Shown here: piece after piece, positions 1 to 7,876 of the stretch
Numbering within the stretch: position 1 is the stretch's first letter
How the letters are laid out: every line of letters begins with the position of its first letter
Source of the DNA: Tritrichomonas foetus
Taxonomy: Eukaryota; Parabasalia; Tritrichomonadida; Tritrichomonadidae
Assembly (NCBI GenBank): GCA_001839685.1
Contig: MLAK01000559.1
Span: 32,667 to 96,666 of the forward strand
Length of the DNA: 64,000 nt
Direction: 5' to 3'
The notes under the pieces: model-generated
Told to the model about the DNA's origin: nothing
Seen by the model: the letters and a program-made list of their open reading frames with translations, nothing else
Database searches by the model: none
Position numbers and translations under genes: made by a program

Positions 1-60
1 TATCAAAACTTGCAACTTTATCAAAATTTGCAACTTTATCAAAACATGCAATTCTATCAG
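1..60. repeat. ~18-bp tandem repeat at left edge
   Basis: At least three imperfect copies of an 18-bp unit (of the form TTGCAACTTTATCAAAAC) start at base 1 and encode the FDKVA repeat of the edge gene. The array probably continues to the left of the window. Confidence 0.75.
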
Positions 61-649
61 AATTTATCATTTGATTCAAACTTGTATCGTCAGCATTATT
101 TGAATGATTATTTTTTATTTCTTTTGTTTCGTTACAATTAATTGTCGCAATTGAATCGATGTTTTTGTTTGTTCTGCCATGATAGAAGTTACTTATTTCT
201 TGAATATAAGGAAGCATATTTTGTTGGCTAGTTTGTGGTGGAATTTTTGAATGCCAGGATTTTCCATCAAAAACAATTTGATTTTCAATTGTTTCCATTA
301 CGCTTTCTTTAAAATCTTCGAGAAATATTTTACACATTGTAATATTTCTAGGAGCAAGGTGAATTCTTCGAGAAATTTCGGTGCTTCTGTGAAATCGACT
401 TACATGGCGAATAATTTGCGTCATTTGTTTAATTGTCAATGCGTGAATTTGCGGGTCGATGTCTTGTTCAATCGATAAAATTTTGTGATAAACCGTAAAT
501 TGCACGTTGCCTCTCGTGAGGAGATATTTTTCGATTTCCATTGTATCTTGAACGCATTCACGAGCTTCGAGATAGCGAGCTGTTTCAACAGGAGTCCACC
601 TTACTGGAAGCCCCCATATTTCATTTGGAAGGTTTTTTCGTGCCCCCAT
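1..649 (-). CDS. Hypothetical protein, 3' end cut by the window edge
   Basis: An open frame runs leftward from an ATG at 649 to the window edge, about 216 codons, so the C-terminus is missing. The start is well fixed: the codon immediately upstream is an in-frame TGA. The protein begins MGARKNLPNEIWGLPVRWTP and has a basic, mostly helical N-terminal part (residues ~1-110) with no motif I recognise. It then becomes Asn/Thr/Asp-rich and, at the very edge, enters tandem copies of FDKVAS/N encoded by ~18-bp repeats. The upstream neighbour at 807 is divergent, so the two genes share a ~157-bp spacer. Function unknown; I am confident it is a real gene, not of its role. Confidence 0.7.
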   Translation of the reverse strand, partial: MGARKNLPNEIWGLPVRWTPVETARYLEARECVQDTMEIEKYLLTRGNVQFTVYHKILSIEQDIDPQIHALTIKQMTQIIRHVSRFHRSTEISRRIHLAPRNITMCKIFLEDFKESVMETIENQIVFDGKSWHSKIPPQTSQQNMLPYIQEISNFYHGRTNKNIDSIATINCNETKEIKNNHSNNADDTSLNQMINSDRIACFDKVANFDKVASFD

Positions 650-783
650 TCAAATCGACACTCCGATTGTTCTCAAAGATATGGCAATTTTTATTTTTTG
701 ATGATCGATCTTTTTCATAGAATTATTTAAACGATACAGTAGTTCTCACAAAATTTCACTTGCTTCGTTTGATATTTCAAAAA

Positions 784-788
784 TCATT
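784..788 (+). promoter_or_regulatory. Initiator-like TCATT
   Basis: TCATT matches the trichomonad initiator consensus TCA+1YW. Its A at 786 lies 21 bases before the ATG at 807, at the upper end of the usual spacing. It supports 807, not the upstream GTG at 789, as the start. Confidence 0.45.
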
Positions 789-806
789 GTGAAGTTCAGC
801 AATGAG

Positions 807-1076
807 ATGACTGCCCCAAATAAGATAAAATCTCATGAGTCAATTAATAAAAATGAATTTAATGAATCAATGAATCATTTTATGAATGATGAATTAAAAA
901 AAATAAAAAAATCAATCAATACAACATATTTTGAGAGAAAAGAAAATGAACTAATGACAAATTATCCAAAAGCATCGGAAGAGTACCAAAATTCCACTAG
1001 GAAATTAGAGTTATCTCAAAAAAAGTTTCATGAAATTCACGAAAAAATAAATAATATGAATGAAACTCCAAGTTAG
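807..1076 (+). CDS. Small hypothetical charged protein
   Basis: 89 residues from ATG 807 to TAG at 1074-1076, beginning MTAPNKIKSHES. The open frame extends back to a GTG at 789 but no ATG lies there. The protein is highly charged and Asn/Lys/Glu-rich, with a heptad-like second half that could form a single coiled coil. There is no signal peptide or membrane segment, and I do not recognise a family. An initiator-like motif sits just upstream. It is divergent from the edge gene and convergent with the big membrane protein at 1163. Its short length leaves some chance that it is not expressed. Confidence 0.5.
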   Translation: MTAPNKIKSHESINKNEFNESMNHFMNDELKKIKKSINTTYFERKENELMTNYPKASEEYQNSTRKLELSQKKFHEIHEKINNMNETPS

Positions 1077-1162
1077 TGATGGTATTTGTAAGTAAGTTAT
1101 GTTAATCATTCGTTAACAGAACAAATAAAAAATAAAATAAAGTCATAAAGTAATCTATTTTA

Positions 1163-4100
1163 TTAAACAACAATATATAAATCCACATTTGTGCCATTTC
1201 TTAAAACACAATTTTTATATTTGGTAGTAAATTTTGCCCTCATATCACGAGGTATCACAGATACATAATTTACGTGTGATGGCACACAAAATCTAATAAT
1301 TTCTTCTGCATCGTAAATTATGTCACCTATAAAGTCTAAAAATGATAATCGGTTATGTGTTACATACATATTATGCACTTTTGACTTGAAAAGTAATGCG
1401 GTTGCTTTAAAGTTCATTGATTCATATTCATTAACTAAAGAAATGATACTTTTACCAATAGTTGAGCCAATTTCGACCAGTTTCCAACCAACTGCATTAT
1501 TATCTTGATCAAATGCAATGATGATTTCTGAGCTAGTTTCTCGGATTCTAAATATGAAATTCTTTTCTTTGGCAATTTCTCTCACCATTTGTGATATTTT
1601 ACGTCTAATATAGACTTTTGAAAGATCAGATGTTTCATGAAATCCATCAAGCTTTATCAACAAAATAGTTAAAAAGTTTTGTGTTGTTGTAAATGTAATT
1701 GGTAATTGTTTTTCTTTCATGAAAGCAGGATAAACCGATTCAAATAGCTTCTCATATTGATTTTCTATTTCATTGGCTTGTGTTGGGGAATCATTCACTT
1801 TTAGAATTGTTAAGAAATTAACTTCGAATTTATTATCTTTGGTAAATTTAAGTGAAGGAGCAACTAAGACTGTTCGATTAGTCATAGTGGGCAATTTAAC
1901 AACATCTTCATTTGGTCTTTGTTCTTCACTAATATTTTTAATGATTCTTTCAAGTTCATCATAAAGCTGCAAATGTCTTAACTTTTTGCCAGCCTTAAGT
2001 TTTGATTTTTTGGTGGAAAAAACAATTCGCATTTCTTTATTAACCCCAATTAAGTTTATAGGAAGATAATATTGATTATATTTGCCAAGCTTATTTGAAT
2101 CATCCAATTTATTTTCATATCCAAATTTCTTCATAATATGTTCAGCTACATTTGCTTCAACAGTTCGGAATTTTACAAACTGCCTCAGGAAATAAACTGT
2201 AAATATAAATAAGATAATTGATGAAGCAAAATATGTCATAAAACGACGAGCATAAAACCCATATAAATAATTATAACTTTGACTTTTTTCTTGAATGTTG
2301 GTTTCTATTCGTTCATAGACCATTATCCAATAGTCTTTTGAGACAATTACATTTGATCGATATATAGAATCCCCATAAAGTAAATAAATTGTATCAGGAA
2401 TACAATCAGTGAAAGCATAAAGATCACCATCTTGGTTAATTTGATCAAGTGTTTCAGCAGAAAACTCATGATAACGCTGCTCATTAAATACAACACCAGA
2501 TATCAACCAAAGTGGAACTCTCTGAACACATGTTAATCCCTCAATAGCAATTTGAATTTCTTTATTATCATCATAACTAAATAAAACATTTACATATAAA
2601 ACCCAAATTTGAACTAAGATTCCAATAAAAGTCCAAAGCATTGATAATATAGTTGCTGGATTTGATTTAATATAAGAAAAATTATGCTTTCTCCGAAATT
2701 GATACGTACCTTTTATTGAATGTGTTTCGTAAAGATCAAGCTCACTTTTTGGTATTAATAGGAAGCTTTTATATACTCTTTTTTGTCTAATCTTGAAAAT
2801 ATGAATTTTTATCAATACTACAATAATATAAACACCAAGGGAAGAGCAAGTTATACCAATCGTATACTTATTTTTGATTTGTCTTCCACTCGAGGTTGCT
2901 TTATCAAATAATGAAAATAGATTTGATAATGTACTATTTAACGTATAAATCATATCGACTAATTCATTTTTGGGAAAATCGGACAGTTCAGTTAAATTGG
3001 TAATATCTTTTCCATCATGATAATTCAACATTGTTTGTAGAAATTTAGTAATCCGTGCTTCATAAGAAACGCCATTTTCTTCAAAAGAAAGAGCTGCACT
3101 AATAGCTCTAGATCTATTTTTTCTATTTAGAATAGTTTGAAAATTATCTGATAAATTTAATAAACTTTGATAATTATTAGCTCCATCAAATAAATATATT
3201 TCATATTCCATGAAATTTTTAGCTAATTCTAAAAATACTCTGGAATATTTCACAAGATTCCATTGCTGTCTTGATCCAAGTAGAATAAGTGCCTGACCAG
3301 CAGCTATTCCAATAAACACAATAAAAACGTATACATCACTAAATGATGTATTCTTGATAAAACTCATAAAAGTAGATTTTTTCCTGTGTACCTCAATATC
3401 TGTTTGTATTGATTGATCAAGTTTACCATTTGTTAATAATACGGGACACATTTTAACAAAAAAACTTAGATTTAAAACCTGATATAAATAAGATGAACAA
3501 ACTCTGGTTGCTATTTTGGGGAGAGAACTAATATTTGACAAGTATACATTCGCCCAAAAATCATGAATATGATGAGCTAATTCGGAAGAATATTTTTCAG
3601 CCAAATCTCGAATATTTTCTGGAATTTCGCCATGATTGATTTCTAGTATATTGATTGTTGACCATATGTAAAATAAATCATTGTAAGATTCAATATTCTT
3701 TGAGGAAACATGTAAGACTATGCTATCAACATTATCATATTTCAAATTAACTGCGGCAAAAACAATTTCACGCATATTATATTTATTTATTTTGTCAAGT
3801 TTTTGCTTTTTCAAGAACTGAAGAGCAAGTCTGTAATTTCCAGAAATGTAGGCATTTCGAATTCGATGAATTTTATCTTTCTTTGTGATAACTGGAAATA
3901 TAACAAAATAAACCAAAAAAGAAAGAACAAAGGTTGATGCAAGTGAAATTAAAACATAGCCAAATAGATGTTCTTGAGCTAATAAAATGTATAAGATAGT
4001 AATCGCCAATTCAGAAAATGTACAAAACAGGAAAAGTGAGTTCATAATTCTAGATCTATAAAAAGGCGAGCAAAGATGATAAATAGAAATAGAAAAAGCA

Positions 4101-4834
4101 GCAAGAGACCTCACAAGAAATATTCCAAGATTAGATGAATGATAAAATCCGTTTGTATGTGAAAATAAAGTCAAATATAAGAAAAAAACTGCAGCGTGAA
4201 AAGTTGAGGATGGCAGAAACGGATGAGTGATGTCTCTTGGTGTATCAGAAAATAATGTAATTCCAACACCAAGTATGGAAATTATCAAAAAGTGAACGAT
4301 AAAAGAATTTATCGTGCTTCCAGTGAGACCTGATTCATCTGCTAGAACATAGCCTTGAACAAATGAGTTGCAGATTACAAATATTAAAATAGGAGTAAAA
4401 TAAAACCATAAAGCTACAAAAAAATTGAGAATTACAGGATGAACTCTAGATTTCAAAACGAAAACAAAAACAAAGAAGATAATTGCAAGCGTACAAATAA
4501 CGCAAACTATAGATTCGGCTAAAAAAATGTCGTCTCTCGTGACAATTTCTGGTCTGAATCCGCAAATATAAAAAACGATATCACTGGGTTGGAGAGACTC
4601 GTTGGTTTCCTTTTCGGTAAGAAAAATTCTGGAAATGCTGTTCAAAATAAATAAGCAATAGAACAAAATTGTGACTATCCAATTCATTATTTTGTTGGAA
4701 AAAACAATGAAATGGATTTTTTCGAGAAAGTGTAAGAGGAATGTCTGTTGTGGCGTTTTAAGGCAGCGTATTGGATTTCTTTCGGATATCGTATTGAAAA
4801 CTGAGGAAAAAGAATAGCTAGCATGAGTTTGCAT
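1163..4834 (-). CDS. Large multi-pass membrane protein with degenerate nucleotide-cyclase-like C-terminus
   Basis: 1223 residues from ATG 4834. The first ~330 residues hold a cluster of roughly eight hydrophobic segments. A soluble helical region (~335-470) follows, then further membrane spans near 500, 650 and 740, a large loop, a final span near 885-910, and a cytoplasmic tail of ~310 residues. This layout matches the very large trichomonad family of membrane-bound adenylate/guanylate cyclases. In the tail, the stretch after residue ~1040 (FLTILLIKLDGFHET, then LSKVYIRRKISQMVREIAKE) sits where the class III cyclase core should begin. However, the usual phenylalanine-threonine after the first metal aspartate and the second metal aspartate are not evident. 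I read it as a cyclase-derived, probably inactive member. Membrane topology is seen; the cyclase relation is inference. Confidence 0.6.
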   Translation of the reverse strand: MQTHASYSFSSVFNTISERNPIRCLKTPQQTFLLHFLEKIHFIVFSNKIMNWIVTILFYCLFILNSISRIFLTEKETNESLQPSDIVFYICGFRPEIVTRDDIFLAESIVCVICTLAIIFFVFVFVLKSRVHPVILNFFVALWFYFTPILIFVICNSFVQGYVLADESGLTGSTINSFIVHFLIISILGVGITLFSDTPRDITHPFLPSSTFHAAVFFLYLTLFSHTNGFYHSSNLGIFLVRSLAAFSISIYHLCSPFYRSRIMNSLFLFCTFSELAITILYILLAQEHLFGYVLISLASTFVLSFLVYFVIFPVITKKDKIHRIRNAYISGNYRLALQFLKKQKLDKINKYNMREIVFAAVNLKYDNVDSIVLHVSSKNIESYNDLFYIWSTINILEINHGEIPENIRDLAEKYSSELAHHIHDFWANVYLSNISSLPKIATRVCSSYLYQVLNLSFFVKMCPVLLTNGKLDQSIQTDIEVHRKKSTFMSFIKNTSFSDVYVFIVFIGIAAGQALILLGSRQQWNLVKYSRVFLELAKNFMEYEIYLFDGANNYQSLLNLSDNFQTILNRKNRSRAISAALSFEENGVSYEARITKFLQTMLNYHDGKDITNLTELSDFPKNELVDMIYTLNSTLSNLFSLFDKATSSGRQIKNKYTIGITCSSLGVYIIVVLIKIHIFKIRQKRVYKSFLLIPKSELDLYETHSIKGTYQFRRKHNFSYIKSNPATILSMLWTFIGILVQIWVLYVNVLFSYDDNKEIQIAIEGLTCVQRVPLWLISGVVFNEQRYHEFSAETLDQINQDGDLYAFTDCIPDTIYLLYGDSIYRSNVIVSKDYWIMVYERIETNIQEKSQSYNYLYGFYARRFMTYFASSIILFIFTVYFLRQFVKFRTVEANVAEHIMKKFGYENKLDDSNKLGKYNQYYLPINLIGVNKEMRIVFSTKKSKLKAGKKLRHLQLYDELERIIKNISEEQRPNEDVVKLPTMTNRTVLVAPSLKFTKDNKFEVNFLTILKVNDSPTQANEIENQYEKLFESVYPAFMKEKQLPITFTTTQNFLTILLIKLDGFHETSDLSKVYIRRKISQMVREIAKEKNFIFRIRETSSEIIIAFDQDNNAVGWKLVEIGSTIGKSIISLVNEYESMNFKATALLFKSKVHNMYVTHNRLSFLDFIGDIIYDAEEIIRFCVPSHVNYVSVIPRDMRAKFTTKYKNCVLRNGTNVDLYIVV

Positions 4835-5205
4835 GAAAAACTGAATGTTTAATTCTACTTTTTCTGGTTTAATCTAGCCGTATTTTGAATATGATTAAAC
4901 GTTGAAAAAGTTGATCAATTTAAATTCAAAATTATGATGCTTTACAATATCCTCTCAAAATTTGAATGAGTCCTTTGTAAAATTAAAAAAAAAAAAAAAA
5001 AAAAACTATGAATTTAAATAGTATTTTTTTTAACACAAGACATTAAAATATAACAAAATAACCAAACAATTAAACAAGAATAACCAAGCAAATCAGTTCA
5101 ACAAATTGAAGAAATCATTTCATTAAGCAAAGTCCATCAAATTAAATCACTAAATTGTTTAAATCTAAATCACGAATGAAAACAATCTGTCAATTGATGA
5201 ATTAA
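4835..5205. other. Intergenic spacer with A21 tract
   Basis: AT-rich spacer between two minus-strand genes, holding the 5' side of the membrane-protein gene and the 3' side of the ubiquitin-like gene. The only structured item is the long A run listed separately. No RNA gene or ORF of note. Confidence 0.6.
4985..5005. repeat. Poly-A homopolymer, 21 bases
   Basis: An uninterrupted run of 21 A on the + strand, far longer than other runs in the window. It could be a nucleosome-free spacer, the tail of a retrocopy, or a sequencing-prone tract. No retrosequence is visible next to it. Confidence 0.85.
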
Positions 5206-7425
5206 TTATACTTTAGATGATTTTAGAGTTCTTCTTGTAGTTTGCATGTCTCTGTTGCATCTTAAATAAATAATAATTTTTTGTGCATCTGACATCTCTT
5301 TTGGCGGTAAAGCTTGCAATCTTATTAATTCCTTTGCAGAAATCATTTGGAATAGTTCATCTTCCCATGAATCAACATCTTCATTCTCTTCAATTTCTTC
5401 AGTTGTAGAAGAAGTTAAAGTACTAAGTGTTCCCGATTTTAATGATCTTGAAAGATTTGCTGTTGATGGTCTAATCATATTAATTACGATTTTACTGCCA
5501 TCATGAACTCCCAAACCATCAAAGATGAGGTCATCTGTGAGCAATTTTCCACCAAATATGAGGTCAATTTGATCAGCTTGACAAGAAAGTTTCTTTTCAA
5601 ATGCTGATTTAATATCAGCAACTGTGTCAAGTGGAGGAACATTATAATCGAATTTTTGTTGATCAGTTGTTAAAAATGTAATCTTGAATGGTTTTCTTGG
5701 CTTCATTGCAGTCAATGGTGTTTTAATACGAATTGAAGAATGATCTTCAATAAGTACAATAATGCAACCATCAATAGGAATTCTTAATTTCCTTAATAAT
5801 ATTTTATCAGTTAAATTCTTACAATTATAAATTAATGTGATGTCTTTTGGTTCTTTCTTTAATTCTGCAGCAACCGCTTTTTTAGCATCACCAACTGTTG
5901 CATTTTCTTCGAAATAGAATGGGCATAAATTAACATCAGATATTCTGAAGAAATATTGAACTTTTCCATCACCAGGTCTAGTTTCATTAACATGGACAAT
6001 AATCATAATTGGCGTTGTCCCATGATATTCAGAAATGCTCATAACTTGAGTATTTTCATCTTTAAGTTCATTTCCTTTAAGTTTCAGAACAATATTATCC
6101 CTGTCACAGTTACATATCTCTGCAAATTTTGTTTTGCAATCACCAACAGTATCATTAATTGAAAGCATAACACTTTGAACTGTTCCATTTGGAAGCTGGA
6201 ATGGCAAAGGAAGTTTTATCATTGAACCATTTTCAAGAACATCATTGTTTTCATCTTCTTCACCATCATCAAAGTTGAAAAGATGACCTGATTCTTCGTT
6301 TTCATCATCATCATCACAAACATCACCTTCATCAACATTGTCATCAACATTATCATTTTCATTGATATCTTCATTGTTATTATCAATCAAGTTTTCTTCA
6401 TTTGCTGCATCAACAATTTCATCATTTGGATTCGAAATTGTCATGTTTTGGGATTTTTCTGGATTGTCGCCATTTTCATAATTTTCTGCAATCATATCAG
6501 TAATTGTCATTCGGTCTTTAGAAGAAACTCTTCCAATTGTATTGGCCTTTACCATCATACCTTGACTATTCTGGGATCTTGGTGAATTTGTATTTTTAGA
6601 TTTAGGTGAAGGAATTTCATTTTCTCTTGGTGATACTTTTTCGCGTGGTGAAATCTTCTTTCGTTGGTTTCTTGGCTTTTCTCTTGATCCATTTTGTTGA
6701 TTGTATCTTAAATTTGGAATTTTTGGCTTCTTTGTGCGTGGTTTTGACATTTGGGCATTTGTTTCACAATCTGGTCTTGGCGAATGTTCTTGAACTGGAA
6801 ATGATGCTCGAATTGGCTGACAATACATGAACTCATTTGCTAGAATTTTATGTTTTGGCGTCTTTTTTGGATTGTATGTAACATTCAAATTTCTTGATGA
6901 AGTTGGCGATAAAAATTCATTTCCTAATAATGTTTTTTGTGGTGATTCAGTTTCACCTATTGTAACGATTAAGCAATCGTGCTTCTTTATATTCATCCCT
7001 TCAACATCTGCATCATTTGAAAAAGTGGTAATCCCTTTTGCTAGTTGAATTTTATTTGGATCACCATTTGTTTCAGAATAATAATAATTGCTTGCAAGAT
7101 GGCTTTTAATATCATAAATAGTTTCGTTTTTAGCAAAAAGCATACTTATAGACTTGTTATTGTCTTTTAGAAATCTGATATTGACAGCATACGATTTTCC
7201 ATTATGTTCAACATAAATGCATTTATTTGTACAGCGCGTTAATATTTCGAGTTTGGTACTGTCAAGAACGTATTGATGGTTTGCTATTAATTTGATAGTT
7301 TCTAATGTTCCTACAACTCGCTTGCTTTGTCGAAGAGCGATCTTTGCGCTCCGAAATGTGGTCGATGACTTAAACTCGTGTTCGTAAATCGAGCCGCTCG
7401 GTAGAATGAACTTGTAAATGCTCAT
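5206..7425 (-). CDS. Multi-ubiquitin-like-domain protein
   Basis: 739 residues from ATG 7425. Two degenerate ubiquitin-like folds at the N-terminus (~1-75 and ~76-160) are followed by a basic Ser-Pro-rich linker (~185-300, repeated SPR/SPK/SPRE), an acidic Asp/Glu/Asn stretch (~330-390), then three clearer ubiquitin-like domains (~392-475, ~480-560, ~570-650). The last shows the hallmark DTVADIKSAFEKKL helix, QIDLIFGGKLLTDD and a closing strand with GSKIVI. There is no diglycine at the end of any domain; the protein instead ends in a basic helix (~690-739). It is therefore not a conjugated ubiquitin precursor but a scaffold-like protein, perhaps presenting UBL folds to the proteasome or Ub-binding partners (inference). 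Confidence 0.75.
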   Translation of the reverse strand: MSIYKFILPSGSIYEHEFKSSTTFRSAKIALRQSKRVVGTLETIKLIANHQYVLDSTKLEILTRCTNKCIYVEHNGKSYAVNIRFLKDNNKSISMLFAKNETIYDIKSHLASNYYYSETNGDPNKIQLAKGITTFSNDADVEGMNIKKHDCLIVTIGETESPQKTLLGNEFLSPTSSRNLNVTYNPKKTPKHKILANEFMYCQPIRASFPVQEHSPRPDCETNAQMSKPRTKKPKIPNLRYNQQNGSREKPRNQRKKISPREKVSPRENEIPSPKSKNTNSPRSQNSQGMMVKANTIGRVSSKDRMTITDMIAENYENGDNPEKSQNMTISNPNDEIVDAANEENLIDNNNEDINENDNVDDNVDEGDVCDDDDENEESGHLFNFDDGEEDENNDVLENGSMIKLPLPFQLPNGTVQSVMLSINDTVGDCKTKFAEICNCDRDNIVLKLKGNELKDENTQVMSISEYHGTTPIMIIVHVNETRPGDGKVQYFFRISDVNLCPFYFEENATVGDAKKAVAAELKKEPKDITLIYNCKNLTDKILLRKLRIPIDGCIIVLIEDHSSIRIKTPLTAMKPRKPFKITFLTTDQQKFDYNVPPLDTVADIKSAFEKKLSCQADQIDLIFGGKLLTDDLIFDGLGVHDGSKIVINMIRPSTANLSRSLKSGTLSTLTSSTTEEIEENEDVDSWEDELFQMISAKELIRLQALPPKEMSDAQKIIIYLRCNRDMQTTRRTLKSSKV

Positions 7426-7876
7426 TTTGACAAAACACGTTTAATACAGTTGAATAAAATTCTATCGTTAATCGAAATATTTCAATAGTTAAATGGTCAA
7501 TATTAATGTTCAATGAAGTCATTTTATTTTTCTGCACTTCAGATCGATTTTCAGAAAAATAACCATGCATTTTAATCACCACCATATTTCCAGTATATAC
7601 AGCTACTATGTTACCGTCAATTCTCAAAAAATCAGTGTCTATTAATCACGAAATTCAGTTGTTCATGTAAGAAAGCATGTTAAAACGATCGTCTTGAATA
7701 TACATGTAATTAAATATCAGATAAAAGGCCATGAATAATTCTTTATTGATAAATAACAAAAATAACAAAGGTGAATAATGATTTTCTTTGAAATAGGCTA
7801 TTGTGAAAATATGATCGGGGATAAAGGTGAAGGTAATCCCATTTTAATAGATTTAAGCCAATTGGGAGATGTGAAT
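7426..7876. other. Intergenic spacer
   Basis: Spacer between two minus-strand genes. An 85-codon open frame overlapping the upstream end of the ubiquitin-like gene has no coding character. Nothing else is recognisable. Confidence 0.5.

Noticed and set aside
7370..7627. 85-codon minus-strand frame upstream of the ubiquitin-like gene
   Set aside because: Overlaps the true start of that gene in another frame, with no motif and no coding-like composition.
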